DNA of 64,000 bases from Oricola sp. (GTDB taxonomy: Bacteria > Pseudomonadota > Alphaproteobacteria > Rhizobiales > Rhizobiaceae). The notes under the pieces were generated by a model. It searched no databases. It was not told where the DNA came from and saw nothing but the letters and a program-made list of their open reading frames with translations. The stretch spans positions 49,422 through 113,421 of the forward strand of contig NZ_JALEGV010000009.1 in the NCBI RefSeq assembly GCF_022763245.1, read 5' to 3'. Position numbers and translations under genes: made by a program. The first letter of the stretch is position 1. Every line of letters starts with the position of its first letter. This document shows, piece by piece, positions 1 through 11,611 of this stretch.

Positions 1-136
1 GCTGGAAAAGGAAGGCAAGGACATCCTGACCGCGGCCGCCAAGCACAGCCCCGAACTGAAGATCGCCATGGAAACATGGAAAGAGATCAAGTTCGAATTC
101 GACACCGTCGACAAGCTGGATGTCGCTCACCGGTAA
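1..136 (+). CDS. cbbL: RuBisCO large subunit, C-terminal end (partial)
   Basis: The window opens inside a reading frame (first full codon at position 2) that encodes the last 44 residues of a protein and stops with TAA at 134-136. The tail, including [13 protein letters not shown], matches the C-terminus of form I RuBisCO large subunits of the green-type form IA. The small subunit gene follows 48 bases later. The catalytic residues lie upstream of the window, so only the identity of the C-terminal tail is seen; the rest is inferred from the family and from the adjacent cbbS. Confidence 0.93.
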   Translation, partial: LEKEGKDILTAAAKHSPELKIAMETWKEIKFEFDTVDKLDVAHR

Positions 137-184
137 TCCGCCCCCGGATCACCACGAACGAAAATTTATCGAAGGAATGAAACT

Positions 185-544
185 ATGAGCGAAGTTCAAG
201 ATTATGGCTCCCGCCTGTCGGACCCGAACAGCCGGAAAATGGGTACCTTCTCCTATCTTCCGGAACTAACGGAAGAGGAACTGCGCAGCCAGGTGGAATA
301 TATCGTCTCGAAGGGCTGGAACCCGGCCATCGAGCATACCGAACCGGAAAACGCGTCCTCGCATTACTGGTACATGTGGAAGCTGCCGATGTTCGGCGAG
401 ACGGATGTCGACGCCATCTTCCAGGAAATCGAGATGTGCAAGAAGGCCAATCCGGACAATCATGTCCGCCTCGTCGGCTACGACAACTTCAAGCAGACAC
501 AGGGCACCGCGCTGGTCGTGCACCGCGCCTCGATCAAGCTCTGA
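185..544 (+). CDS. cbbS: RuBisCO small subunit, form IA
   Basis: This 119-residue protein is the small subunit of the L8S8 CO2-fixing enzyme. It has the small-subunit block [13 protein letters not shown] followed by [14 protein letters not shown] near residues 43-75 and the VRLVGYDN strand near residue 95. It is short and lacks the C-terminal extension found in red-type (form IC/ID) small subunits, which places it in the green-type form IA. The start is supported by an AAGGAA Shine-Dalgarno about 8 bases before the ATG. It is co-transcribed with cbbL and is followed by a strong hairpin before cbbQ, which could set subunit output above that of the activase genes. Confidence 0.96.
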   Translation: MSEVQDYGSRLSDPNSRKMGTFSYLPELTEEELRSQVEYIVSKGWNPAIEHTEPENASSHYWYMWKLPMFGETDVDAIFQEIEMCKKANPDNHVRLVGYDNFKQTQGTALVVHRASIKL

Positions 545-554
545 AGCGCGGCTG

Positions 555-579
555 CCGGGGCCGCACTATGCGGCCCCGG
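555..579 (+). terminator. GC-rich hairpin between cbbS and cbbQ
   Basis: A perfect 10-bp inverted repeat, CCGGGGCCGC at 555-564 and its complement at 570-579, encloses a 5-base loop. The downstream sequence TTCACCCTGTTC has no clear U-run. It could be a partial terminator or a 3' stabiliser that leaves more cbbLS than cbbQO message. It could also simply be an RNA stem with no effect on termination. Confidence 0.55.
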
Positions 580-623
580 TTCACCCTGTTCAAACGAGTT
601 CCCCGCTCCGACAGGAGACGACG

Positions 624-1466
624 ATGACCGATATCGACCCGAAGCAGTTCTGCATCGAGACCGAACCCTATTACCGGCCCGTCGGCGACGAGATCGAGAA
701 ATACTCGGCCGCCTATGACGTACGCATGCCGGTCATGCTCAAGGGACCGACCGGCTGCGGCAAGTCGCGTTTCGTCGAACATATGGCGTGGAAGCTCGGC
801 AAGCCGCTGATCTCGGTCGCCTGCAACGAGGACATGACCGCCTCCGACCTGATCGGCCGTTTCCTGCTCGATATCAACGGCACGAAATGGCAGGACGGGC
901 CGTTGACGATCGCGGCGCGGATTGGCGCGATTTGCTATCTCGACGAGGTCGTGGAAGCACGTCAGGATACGACGGTGGTGATCCACCCGCTGACCGACCA
1001 TCGCCGCCAGCTTCCGCTGGAGAAGAAGGGCGAGGTGGTGGACGCCCACCCCGATTTCCAGGTCGTGATCTCCTACAATCCCGGCTACCAGTCGATGATG
1101 AAGGACCTGAAACAGTCGACGAAGCAGCGCTTCGGCGCGATGTCGTTCGATTTTCCGACCGCCGAGGTGGAATCCGAGATTGTGGCCCATGAGGCGGGCG
1201 TCGACCGCAAGACCGCGGAGCGGCTCGTGCAGGTGGCGCAACGTTCCCGAAACCTGAAGGGCCACGGGCTCGACGAGGGCATGTCGACGCGCCTGCTGGT
1301 CTATGCGGGCCAGCTGATCGCCAAGGACATTCCGGCGCAGGCGGCCTGCCAGATGGCGCTGGTCGAGCCGCTGACCGACGATCCGGACATCCGCGACACG
1401 CTGCAGGCCGCGGTCAGCACCTTCTTTCCCGAAATCACCGACAGCAGCAAAGATCGGGCGGCATGA
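624..1466 (+). CDS. cbbQ: RuBisCO activase AAA+ subunit CbbQ
   Basis: This 280-residue MoxR-family AAA+ ATPase works with CbbO to strip inhibitory sugar phosphates from RuBisCO. Walker A GPTGCGKSR is at residues 41-49 and the Walker B-like strand ICYLDEV is at about 103-109. A sensor-type Asn occurs in VISYNPGYQ, and the later STKQRF block fits the family. Length is normal (about 265-280). The ATG at 624 has an AGGAGA Shine-Dalgarno 6 bases upstream, and upstream in-frame extension is not needed. Its stop overlaps the cbbO start by 4 bases. CbbQ/CbbO, rather than CbbX, is the activase pair associated with form IA RuBisCO, consistent with the small subunit. Confidence 0.95.
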   Translation: MTDIDPKQFCIETEPYYRPVGDEIEKYSAAYDVRMPVMLKGPTGCGKSRFVEHMAWKLGKPLISVACNEDMTASDLIGRFLLDINGTKWQDGPLTIAARIGAICYLDEVVEARQDTTVVIHPLTDHRRQLPLEKKGEVVDAHPDFQVVISYNPGYQSMMKDLKQSTKQRFGAMSFDFPTAEVESEIVAHEAGVDRKTAERLVQVAQRSRNLKGHGLDEGMSTRLLVYAGQLIAKDIPAQAACQMALVEPLTDDPDIRDTLQAAVSTFFPEITDSSKDRAA

Positions 1467-3793
1467 CGGTCAATCTTGACGATTATCGTGAAGAGCTGAC
1501 CAAGGCCGCGCCGGAACTGGTGGATACGCTGGAAGGCCTGTTCCATGAATCCGCGCGGCTCATGTCGCCCGCCGGCCTGAAGGACTATCTCGACGGCGCG
1601 CGGGCGCTGATTTCGCTCGGCAAGGGCCCGAACCTGCTGACGAGCTATCTCGACGAGATGCCGCAGGTGGTCAAGGAATGCGGCGAAGACATTATACGCG
1701 ATGTCGTCGGCGCGACGCTCAAGCTGGCCTCGATGGTCTCCGGCGAAGTGCTGACCCTGATGATCTCGACGTTGCCCGGTGCGGCGCATCGTTTCGGCGA
1801 TCCGGATCTGCTCCGGGACTATCTGCAGCTCCTGCATCGTCTTGCAGCGCGCGCCCCGCGCGGACTTCGACCGATGTTCGGCGTGTTGGAAGAACTCCTC
1901 TCCAAGCTGACCCTGTCGGGCCTGCGGCGCTGGGTCGATTTCGGCGCCGAGGCCTATCGGCGCGACCTGCCGAAACAGGCCGACTATTTTGGCCTCGTCA
2001 GCGAGGATTCGCGCGCGGTTCTGAAACAGGAACGCCGAGGTACGCTTTTCGTCAACTCTCAGCGCCGGTTGAACTTCTATCTCAGAGCATTTTGGGGCCG
2101 CGATTTCTTCCTGCGCCCGAGCGCCGCCGACCATGCCGGTTTTCGTCCGTTCATCGAGGACGGCGCGATGCACTTGCCTGACGCGGTCGATCAAATAGGC
2201 ACTGTTGGCGGCCTCGACCTCTATCGCGCCATGTGCGCCCACATGGCGGCGCATATCGCCAGCTCGGACCGAGGATTGAGCCAGCAGGCGCTGAGTCCGG
2301 CGCAGATGTTCTTCGTCGGCATGCTTGACGACGCGCGGGTCGAGTATGCGGCCACGCGGCAGTTCCCGGGACTGCGCGGGCTGTTCAGGTCGCTGATGGC
2401 GCAATCGCCTGCCGGCTATTACGAACACGACACGATGTATCTATTGGAGAGGATCGCGCGGGCGCTGCTGGAGCCGGGGCCTCCGCTCGGAGATCGTGCG
2501 ATCGACTCGCTGGTCGAGCAGTTCCACATCAACATCGCGGCGAACGAGCGCGAGACGATGTTCTCCTGGGGGCTCGGCATTGAGCTCTACAACCTGCTGG
2601 CTGAGCGCCGCGCGGTCCCCAGCCTGCGCATTCTTGAGACGTTGAATACTCCCTATCGCGACGACAACCGCTTTGTCTGGTCGATGGATGATTATGACTG
2701 GGGGGAGAGCAATACCTACCGCCCGGAGTTGGAGCGACAGGTTCGCCGGAATGTCGGGCTGATGGAATTCATCAATGAGGTGGACGTCGAAACCGCCGGC
2801 GACGACGCGCAGGAGGTCTGGGTCCTGTCGAGCGAACTCTTTCCCTATGAGGACGAGGGCGTCTCCTACAACGATAGGGAGGGCAGGGAGCCGGTCTCCG
2901 GTCCCTTCCACTATGCCGAATGGGACTACAAGGTTCAGCTGCATCGCCCGAGCTGGGCGACGGTTTATGAGCGCCGGCAGGGCAGGGGCGATCCCGAGAC
3001 CATCGACACGATGTTGACCGCGCACAAGGGCGTCAGTCACCGGATCAGGCAGATCGTCGACCGCCTGCGTCCGCAGGGTATCTCCCGGCAAAGGCGGCTG
3101 GAGGATGGCGACGAGCTCGATATCAACGCAGCCGTCGACGCCATCGTCATGACGCGGCTCGGCATGCCGCCGGATCCGCGCATCACCATGCGCAATGTCA
3201 TCAATCGTCGCGATCTGGCGGTGGTGATCCTGCTGGACCTGTCCGAATCCACCAATGAAATTGTCCGGGGCACGGAGAAGACGGTACTGGAACTGACGCG
3301 CGAGGCTTCCGCGCTCGTCGCCAGCGCCATCAATGGCATCGGCGATCCCTTCGCCATTCACGGTTTCGCCTCGGACGGCCGCCACGACGTGCAGTATTAT
3401 CGGTTCAAGGATTTCGAACAGCGCCTCGACGCCGATGTGAAAGGAAGGCTCGCCGGCATGAAGGGCGGGCTTTCAACGCGGATGGGCGCGGCCATGCGGC
3501 ATGCGGGCCATCATCTCGGCCAGCGCAGCGAGCGTCACAAGCTGCTGTTGATCGTCACGGACGGCGAGCCGGCTGATATCGACGAGCGCGATCCGCAATA
3601 TCTGAGGATGGATGCAAAAAAGGCGGCAGTTGAGTTACAGCAGGCGGGTGTCTCAAGCTATTGCCTGACCCTGGATCCCGAGGCGGATCGATATGTCGAG
3701 CGCATCTTCGGATCCAACAACTATACGATCATCGACCAGGTCGAACGCCTGCCGGAAAAACTGCCAAGCCTGTTTGCCAATCTGACCAAATAG
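1463..3793 (+). CDS. cbbO: RuBisCO activase adaptor CbbO (VWA domain)
   Basis: This 776-residue protein is the substrate-recognition partner of CbbQ. The N-terminal two thirds is largely helical. The C-terminal von Willebrand A domain carries a complete-looking MIDAS: D592-x-S594-x-S596 in [10 protein letters not shown], a threonine in GGLSTRMG, and an acidic residue in [10 protein letters not shown]. In characterised CbbO the VWA domain docks on the RuBisCO large subunit, so function by family is activase targeting. The ATGA overlap with cbbQ implies translational coupling. It is homologous to NorD, but the neighbours are Calvin-cycle genes and no nitric oxide reductase genes are present. 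Confidence 0.94.
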   Translation: MTVNLDDYREELTKAAPELVDTLEGLFHESARLMSPAGLKDYLDGARALISLGKGPNLLTSYLDEMPQVVKECGEDIIRDVVGATLKLASMVSGEVLTLMISTLPGAAHRFGDPDLLRDYLQLLHRLAARAPRGLRPMFGVLEELLSKLTLSGLRRWVDFGAEAYRRDLPKQADYFGLVSEDSRAVLKQERRGTLFVNSQRRLNFYLRAFWGRDFFLRPSAADHAGFRPFIEDGAMHLPDAVDQIGTVGGLDLYRAMCAHMAAHIASSDRGLSQQALSPAQMFFVGMLDDARVEYAATRQFPGLRGLFRSLMAQSPAGYYEHDTMYLLERIARALLEPGPPLGDRAIDSLVEQFHINIAANERETMFSWGLGIELYNLLAERRAVPSLRILETLNTPYRDDNRFVWSMDDYDWGESNTYRPELERQVRRNVGLMEFINEVDVETAGDDAQEVWVLSSELFPYEDEGVSYNDREGREPVSGPFHYAEWDYKVQLHRPSWATVYERRQGRGDPETIDTMLTAHKGVSHRIRQIVDRLRPQGISRQRRLEDGDELDINAAVDAIVMTRLGMPPDPRITMRNVINRRDLAVVILLDLSESTNEIVRGTEKTVLELTREASALVASAINGIGDPFAIHGFASDGRHDVQYYRFKDFEQRLDADVKGRLAGMKGGLSTRMGAAMRHAGHHLGQRSERHKLLLIVTDGEPADIDERDPQYLRMDAKKAAVELQQAGVSSYCLTLDPEADRYVERIFGSNNYTIIDQVERLPEKLPSLFANLTK

Positions 3794-3818
3794 GCCGTTC
3801 AAGCGGAGAACAATCGCC

Positions 3819-4496
3819 ATGGCATCCAATACCATCATCGCCCCGTCCGTGCTTTCGTCGGATTTCTCCAGGCTCGGTGACGAGATCGAGGCCGTCGTCC
3901 GCGCCGGCGCCGACTGGATTCACCTCGATGTCATGGACGGTCACTATGTTCCGAACATCACCTTCGGCCCGCCGATCATCAAGGCCGTGCGCGACCGGAC
4001 CGACAAGGTGTTCGACTGCCATCTGATGATCGAGCCGTGCGATCCCTTCCTGGAAGCCTTCGCCGATGCCGGGTGCGACATCATCACCGTGCATGCGGAA
4101 GCGACGACGCATCTGGACCGCTCGCTGCAGGCGATCCGCAATCTCGGCAAGAAGGCCGGTGTCTCGCTCAATCCGTCGACGCCGGAAAACGTGATCGAAT
4201 ATGTACTCGACCGGCTCGACCTGGTGCTGCTTATGACCGTCAACCCGGGCTTCGGCGGTCAGGCCTTCATTCCCTCGGTCGTTGAGAAGGTCAAGCGGAT
4301 CAAGGCCATGATCGGCGAGCGGCCGATCGACATCGAAATCGACGGCGGCGTGACGCCGCAGACGGCACCGCTCGTCGCGGCCGCCGGCGCCAATGTGCTT
4401 GTCGCCGGTTCCGCTGTGTTCAAGGGTGGCGAGGAAGCGGCATACAGAGCCAATATCGAGGCCATCCGAAATGCCGCCGACGCGGCGGCCGCCTGA
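3819..4496 (+). CDS. rpe: Ribulose-phosphate 3-epimerase
   Basis: This 225-residue TIM-barrel enzyme interconverts xylulose 5-phosphate and ribulose 5-phosphate, feeding regeneration of the RuBisCO substrate (cbbE role). The signature [12 protein letters not shown] covers residues 35-46. The expected metal ligands and catalytic residues are H35, D37, H68 (in HLMIEP) and D175 (in IEIDGG). The phosphate-binding GSAVF segment sits near the C-terminus. Length matches the family. It starts 25 bases after cbbO with GGAGAA upstream, so it lies in the same operon. It may also serve the pentose phosphate pathway; no other copy is in the window. Confidence 0.96.
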   Translation: MASNTIIAPSVLSSDFSRLGDEIEAVVRAGADWIHLDVMDGHYVPNITFGPPIIKAVRDRTDKVFDCHLMIEPCDPFLEAFADAGCDIITVHAEATTHLDRSLQAIRNLGKKAGVSLNPSTPENVIEYVLDRLDLVLLMTVNPGFGGQAFIPSVVEKVKRIKAMIGERPIDIEIDGGVTPQTAPLVAAAGANVLVAGSAVFKGGEEAAYRANIEAIRNAADAAAA

Positions 4497-4514
4497 TTTC
4501 AAGGGAGAAGTGTG

Positions 4515-5072
4515 ATGGGAGCTGCGCCCCCGATCTGCGATTTCGGCTGGAAGGCCATCGACGCGCGACTGACGAGCACGGAGGGCAGGGCCCATTCGAT
4601 CTTCGATTGCGCCGGCCCGAACGGGCTGGTCGTCGCCTTCATCTGCAACCACTGCCCCTATGTGAAAGCGGTGATCGACCGCATGGTGCGCGACGCGCGT
4701 GACTTGGAGGCGCTGGGCATCGGCTTCGTCGCGATCAACGCGAACGACGCCGCCGCCTATCCGGAGGATTCGTTCGCCGCGATGAAGGCGTTCGCGGCCG
4801 CGCACGCCTTCCCGTTTCCCTACCTGCATGACGAGGACCAGTCGGTCGCGCGCGCCTATGACGCGGTGTGCACGCCGGATTTCTTCGGTTTCAACCGGGA
4901 CCTTGAACTCCAGTATCGGGGGCGGCTCGACGCGTCGCGGGCGGCGCCGGCCGAAGGCGACGTCCCGCGCGAGCTTTTCGAGGCGATGCGGAGTGTCGCG
5001 GAGACCGGCGAGGGGCCGCGCGAGCAGATCCCGTCCATGGGGTGCTCGATCAAGTGGAAGGATGCGGCATGA
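4515..5072 (+). CDS. Thioredoxin-fold redox protein (AhpC/TSA-type)
   Basis: This 185-residue cytoplasmic protein has no signal peptide. It contains the dithiol motif CNHCP (C44, C47) after a short beta-strand FICNHC, a VCTPDFFGF segment that supplies the cis-Pro region, and a conserved-looking C-terminal MGCSIKWK. It resembles the thioredoxin-family proteins related to AhpC/TSA whose substrates are mostly unknown. The ATG at 4515 is preferred over the GTG three bases earlier because the AGGGAGA Shine-Dalgarno is better spaced. It lies between rpe and cbbZ and overlaps cbbZ by 4 bases, so it is expressed with the Calvin operon. A redox-linked role in carbon fixation is inference. Confidence 0.8.
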   Translation: MGAAPPICDFGWKAIDARLTSTEGRAHSIFDCAGPNGLVVAFICNHCPYVKAVIDRMVRDARDLEALGIGFVAINANDAAAYPEDSFAAMKAFAAAHAFPFPYLHDEDQSVARAYDAVCTPDFFGFNRDLELQYRGRLDASRAAPAEGDVPRELFEAMRSVAETGEGPREQIPSMGCSIKWKDAA

Positions 5073-5779
5073 GCACGCGTTTCGCGCAGGACGGTGACCG
5101 GTGCGGCTGGCCGCAGGTGGTGCTCTTCGACCTGGACGGAACCCTGATCGATTCCGTTCCCGACATCGCCGCCGCCGTCAACGAGTTGCTTGCATCCGAG
5201 GACAAGCCCGCGCTGGTGGTCGACGACGTCCGCAAGATGATCGGCAACGGCGTGCGCAAGCTGGTTGAACGGGCCTTCGCGGCGCGCGGGATCGTGCTCG
5301 AGGGCGACGCGCTGAGCGCGATGACCGACCGGATGATGGGCATCTATGCACGGCATCTGACCGGCGAAACCACGCTGATGCCCGGCGCGGAGACGATGGT
5401 GACGGCCTATGCGCGCGCCGGGGTGAAGATCGGCGTCGTCACCAACAAGCCGGAGGCGTTCTCGCGCGAAATCATCGCGCATTTCGGGCTGACCGCTTCC
5501 GTCCACGCCGTAGTGGGCGGCGACACCGGGCCGACGCGCAAACCCGCGCCCGACATGCTGCTCCATGCGCTCGAACAACTGGGCTACGGCGCCCACCGAG
5601 CGTTGATGGTCGGCGACAGCCCGGCCGATATCGAGGCGGCGAAGGCCGTGCCGATGCCCTCGATCGCGGTGCGCGGCGGTTACACGACCATGCCCGTCGA
5701 TGAGCTCGGCGCCGACGTCGTCATCGACAGCCTCACCGAGGTTCCCCAGGCGATAGAGCGGTTGAAGGAACCGGCATGA
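5069..5779 (+). CDS. cbbZ: Phosphoglycolate phosphatase (HAD family)
   Basis: This 236-residue HAD hydrolase dephosphorylates 2-phosphoglycolate made when RuBisCO uses oxygen. The catalytic motif DLDGTLIDS is at residues 21-29 (nucleophile D21, acid D23). Motif II VVTNKP, the motif III lysine in TRKPAPD and the acidic motif IV MVGDSPADIEAAKA are all present, with an alpha-helical cap between. The chosen ATG overlaps the stop of the preceding thioredoxin-like gene as ATGA; a longer in-frame upstream extension exists but would overlap that gene further. Position between rpe and cbbY supports the Gph/CbbZ assignment over other HAD phosphatases. Confidence 0.92.
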   Translation: MSTRFAQDGDRCGWPQVVLFDLDGTLIDSVPDIAAAVNELLASEDKPALVVDDVRKMIGNGVRKLVERAFAARGIVLEGDALSAMTDRMMGIYARHLTGETTLMPGAETMVTAYARAGVKIGVVTNKPEAFSREIIAHFGLTASVHAVVGGDTGPTRKPAPDMLLHALEQLGYGAHRALMVGDSPADIEAAKAVPMPSIAVRGGYTTMPVDELGADVVIDSLTEVPQAIERLKEPA

Positions 5780-5780
5780 C

Positions 5781-6512
5781 ATGGCGGTGCGCGCGCTGAT
5801 CCTCGATGTGGACGGCACGCTCGCCGAAACCGAAGAACTGCACCGTATCGCCTTCAACCGGACCTTCGAGGAAGCCGGGCTCGACTGGGTCTGGGACCGG
5901 GAGCTCTACCGAGAGCTTCTTGCCGTAACAGGCGGCCGCGAACGCATCCGGTTCCATGCCGAGCGGATCGGCGCGCAGGACATCGATGTTGGCGCACTGC
6001 ATCGGCGCAAGACGGACATCTACGGCGCGTCGATGCGGCCGGGAAACGTGACGTTGCGGCCGGGCGTCGAAGCGCTTCTGCGTCGGGCACGCGCGGCAGG
6101 CCTGGATCTGGCAATCGGGACGACGACAAGTCGCACCAATGTTGGCGCATTGATGCAGGCGACGCTGGGAGCTGACGCGCTGTCCTGGTTTCGCTCGGTG
6201 CGCACCGGCGAGGACACGCCGCGCAAGAAGCCCGATCCCGAAGTTTACCGGCTGGTCCTTGCCGATCTCGGTTTTCCTCCGGAGGACTGCCTGGTCTTCG
6301 AGGATTCCGCCAACGGTTTGCGCGCGGCCAAGGCGGCAGGCGCCCCGACCGTCATCACGCCGAGCATCTATACGGCGGAAGATGATTTCGCTGGCGCGGA
6401 CTACATCTTCAAGAACCTGGACGAGCCCTTCTCGATGCTGACCTTCGCGCCGGGTTTCGCCTTCCATGACGTCCCGCCCGACGTGCGCGATTTGCTGTTT
6501 CACGGACAGTGA
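5781..6512 (+). CDS. cbbY: CbbY-type HAD phosphatase (xylulose-1,5-bisphosphate phosphatase)
   Basis: This 243-residue HAD hydrolase has nucleophile D9 and acid D11 in ILDVDGTLAETEELH. The cap carries the GGRERIRFH segment typical of CbbY. The family KKPDPEVYR lysine motif and VFEDSANGLRAAKAAG complete the active site. Characterised CbbY proteins hydrolyse xylulose 1,5-bisphosphate, a misfire product that inhibits RuBisCO. The gene starts one base after the cbbZ stop and is last in the operon before a 131-bp gap. With CbbQ/O and CbbZ it gives the operon three separate means of dealing with RuBisCO inhibition or side products. Confidence 0.92.
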   Translation: MAVRALILDVDGTLAETEELHRIAFNRTFEEAGLDWVWDRELYRELLAVTGGRERIRFHAERIGAQDIDVGALHRRKTDIYGASMRPGNVTLRPGVEALLRRARAAGLDLAIGTTTSRTNVGALMQATLGADALSWFRSVRTGEDTPRKKPDPEVYRLVLADLGFPPEDCLVFEDSANGLRAAKAAGAPTVITPSIYTAEDDFAGADYIFKNLDEPFSMLTFAPGFAFHDVPPDVRDLLFHGQ

Positions 6513-6643
6513 AGGCGCTCTCAAGCGTGCTTGCCAAGATTTGATGGCGCGTTGATGGACGTCATTTTCTTGGTTCTCCCGTCCTCCTAGTCTTTCAGCC
6601 GGAGGAAATTCTATTCAGCCGGCTCGCCGGCCGGGAGGGCACA

Positions 6644-8391
<1,748 letters not shown>

Positions 8392-8395
<4 letters not shown>

Positions 8396-10395
8396 CCGGT
8401 GTCGATCTCAGACCGCATCTCAACCGGGCCCATGTGCTCGATCTGCTGACCCGGATGATCCGGGTCCGGCGCTTCGAGGACAAATGCGCCGAACTCTACA
8501 CGCAGCAGAAGATCCGTGGCTTCCTGCATCTCTATGACGGCGAGGAGGCCGTGGCGGCCGGCGTGATTCCGCTCCTCGGTCCGGACGACCGGCTGGTGGC
8601 CACCTATCGCGAGCACGGGCACGCGCTGGTGCGCGGCGTGCCGATGAATTCGATCATGGCCGAGATGTTCGGCAAGGCAAACGGGTGTGCCGGCGGCAGA
8701 GGCGGTTCGATGCACCTGTTTTCCGCCGAGCACAATTTTTATGGCGGCAACGCCATTGTCGGCGGCGGGCTTCCGCTGGCGGTCGGGCTCGGGCTTGGTG
8801 ACAAAATGGGTCGGGAAAACCGCGTAACCGCTTGTTTTTTCGGTGACGGTGCGGTGGCCGAAGGCGAGTTTCACGAGAGCCTCAATCTCGCGGCCCTGTG
8901 GGACTTGCCCGTCCTCTTCGTTTGCGAAAACAACGGCTATGCCATGGGAACGGCGCTGCAATTCACCGAAGCGCAGATGGACATCCACGAGAAGGCGGCC
9001 GGCTACAACATCGCCAGCGAAGCCGTGGACGGCATGGACGTCGTCGCCGTGGAGGCGGCGACACGGCGCGCGCTGAAGGCGATCCGCGAAACCGGCAAGC
9101 CCTATTTCCTGGAGTGCCGCACCTATCGTTTCCGCGCCCACTCCATGTTCGACGCCCAGCTCTACCGCACCAAGGACGAAATCGCCGCCTGGCGCGAGAA
9201 GGGGCCGATCGTGCTCTTCCAGAACTGGCTGGAGAAGAACGGCCTGATCGATCATGGCGATGTGGAGGCCATCATCGCCAACACCGACGCCGAGATCGCA
9301 GAAGCGGTCTCTTTCGCTGAAGCCGGCGAATGGGAGCCGGTTGAGAACCTGACGCGCGACGTCATGGCGGCGGAGCGACCCGCGCGGCCGGCCATGCCGG
9401 TGCCTTCCACCGAAACGCGTGAGGTCACCTATCGCGAGGCAGTCAAGATGGCCATCACGGAGGCGATGGAACAGGATGATCGCGTCTTCCTGATGGGCGA
9501 GGACGTGGGGCATTATGGCGGCTGCTATGCCGTTTCCAAGGGACTGCTCGACAGGTTCGGTCCGGATCGCATCCGCGACACGCCGCTTTCGGAATCGGGC
9601 TTCACCGGGGCCGGCATCGGCGCGTCGATGACCGGGCTGAGGCCGATCGTCGAGGTGATGACGGTCAATTTCTCGCTGCTGGCGCTCGACCAGATCATGA
9701 ATACCGCGGCGACCTTCCGGCACATGTCGAACGGCCAGTTCGGCGTTCCTGTGGTCATCCGCATGGCGACGGGGGCCGGCAAGCAGTTGGCCGCGCAGCA
9801 CTCGCACAGCCTGGAGGGCTGGTACGGGCACATTCCGGGCCTGCGGGTGCTGACGCCGGCGACGCTGGAAGATGCGCGCGGCATGCTGCAGACCGCGCTC
9901 GATGACCCGGATCCTGTGCTGATTTTCGAAAACGTCATGCTCTACAACATGACGGGACAGCTCGCGGCAAATGCCGGGCCGGTCGACATTGACAAGGCCG
10001 CCGTGCGGCGCGAGGGCGCAGACGTGACGCTGATCACATATGGCGGGTCACTGTTCAAGACGCTCGATGCGGCTGCGCAATTGGCGAAGGAAGGCATCGA
10101 GGCGGAGGTGATCGACCTGCGTACCCTGCGCCCGCTCGACATGGATACGGTGATCGCCTCCGTATCGAAGACCCATCGCGCGGTCTTCATCGACGAAGGC
10201 TGGAAAACCGGCAGCATATCGGCCGAGATCGGTGTGCAACTGGCCGAAAAGGCGTTCTTCGAACTCGATGCGCCGCTCGAGCGGGTGTGCAGCGTGGAAG
10301 TGCCGATCCCCTATGCCGCGCATCTGGAGCAGGCGGCCATCCCGCAGGTCCCGGCGATCGTTGCGGCCGCGAAAAAAGCCTGCAACAGGAGCTGA
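8392..10395 (+). CDS. Fused E1 alpha-beta 2-oxoacid dehydrogenase (TPP-dependent)
   Basis: This 667-residue protein joins two chains that are usually separate. Residues about 10-325 are E1-alpha, with the thiamine diphosphate motif GDGA at 151-154 ending in NN at 180-181 and the FRAHS segment near 247-251. Residues about 343-667 are E1-beta, with VFLMGEDVG, the TPLSESG segment and a transketolase C-terminal domain. The enzyme decarboxylates a 2-oxoacid (pyruvate, acetoin or a branched substrate) and loads the acyl group onto E2. It overlaps the ligase gene by 4 bases and is 4 bases before the E2 gene. The ordinary pyruvate dehydrogenase set is not in the window, so substrate identity is open. 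Confidence 0.88.
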
Positions 10396-10399
10396 CGCC

Positions 10400-11611
10400 A
10401 TGGCCGAATTCGTCATGCCGTCGCTCGGCGCGGACATGGAGGCCGGAACGCTCGTCGAATGGCTGAAAAAGCCAGGCGATGCGGTGAAGCGCGGCGACAT
10501 CATCGCGGTGGTGGAAACCCAGAAAGGCGCGATTGAGATCGAGGTCTTCGAGGACGGCGTACTCGACGCGTATCTCGTCGAACTTGGGGCGAAGGTGCCT
10601 GTCGGCACGGCTCTGGCGGTGATCCGCGGGGACGGGGACGTTCCTGCAGCACCCAAGGCGGCCACACCGGAACCGGTCGCACCAGCCAAGCCGGACGTCG
10701 AGACAGTCGTGCCCGAGGCCGCATCCGCACCGGTGACGCTGCCGCCGGTGGGCGCCCCGGTCGCGCCGTCCGGACGGCTCAGGATCACGCCTGCCGCCCG
10801 CCGGCTCGTTGCCGAGAAGGGGATCGACCCCGCGACGCTGACCGGCACCGGGCCTGACGGCGCCATCTGTCTGGCCGATGTGGAGGGGGCGAAATCCGGG
10901 GTGCCTGCCAAGCCCGCATCCGAGCAGCCACGGACCGGCGGCTTCGACATGGGCGCCATGCGCGACGCCATTGCCGCGGCGATGGCGCGCTCGAAACGCG
11001 AGATTCCCCATTATTACCTCTCGCACCGCAGCGATCTGACCGCCGCCGAGGCTTTCGTCGCGGGCCGCAATGCGGGCAAGCCGCCGGAAGATCGCATCCT
11101 GATCGCCGCCCTTTTCGTCAAGGCCGTGGCGAAGGCATTGAAGAAATACAAGGAATTCAACGGCCACTATGAGAACGGCGCGTTTCGGCCGGGCGAGTCC
11201 GTGCATATTGGCATGGCGATCAACATTCGGGGCGGGGGGCTGGTCGCGCCTGCGATCCATGACGCGCAGGATCTCGATCTCGACACGGTGATGGACAAGA
11301 CTCGCGATCTTGTCGCCCGCGTGCGTGCCGGTCGCTTTCGGGCAAAGGAATTGTCCGATCCGACGATCACCGTGTCTAGCCTCGGAGAGCGGGGCGTCGA
11401 GGCGTTGTTCGGAGTGATCTATCCGCCGCAGGTCGCAATCGTTGGCATCGGCGCGCCGGTCGTTCGGCCTTGGGTAGTCGAGGGGCAAGTCGTCCCGCGC
11501 AGCACCGTGACATTGACCCTGGCCGCCGACCATCGCGTCAGCGACGGCCATCGCGGCGGGCTGTTCCTTTCCTCCATCGATAAGCATCTGCAGGAGCCAG
11601 AGAAACTATGA
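10400..11611 (+). CDS. Lipoyl E2 acyltransferase of 2-oxoacid dehydrogenase complex
   Basis: This 403-residue E2 has one N-terminal lipoyl domain with the lipoylated lysine K42 in ETQKGAIEIEV. An Ala/Pro-rich linker covers about 82-122, and a peripheral subunit-binding domain follows (RITPAARRLVAEKGID, about 126-160). The catalytic 2-oxoacid dehydrogenase acyltransferase domain contains the terminal DHRVSDG active-site motif. The start ATG at 10400 follows the E1 stop closely, with CAGGAG upstream. Its stop overlaps the acyl carrier protein gene. No dihydrolipoamide dehydrogenase (E3) gene is adjacent, so it would have to borrow E3 from elsewhere. Confidence 0.9.
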   Translation: MAEFVMPSLGADMEAGTLVEWLKKPGDAVKRGDIIAVVETQKGAIEIEVFEDGVLDAYLVELGAKVPVGTALAVIRGDGDVPAAPKAATPEPVAPAKPDVETVVPEAASAPVTLPPVGAPVAPSGRLRITPAARRLVAEKGIDPATLTGTGPDGAICLADVEGAKSGVPAKPASEQPRTGGFDMGAMRDAIAAAMARSKREIPHYYLSHRSDLTAAEAFVAGRNAGKPPEDRILIAALFVKAVAKALKKYKEFNGHYENGAFRPGESVHIGMAINIRGGGLVAPAIHDAQDLDLDTVMDKTRDLVARVRAGRFRAKELSDPTITVSSLGERGVEALFGVIYPPQVAIVGIGAPVVRPWVVEGQVVPRSTVTLTLAADHRVSDGHRGGLFLSSIDKHLQEPEKL

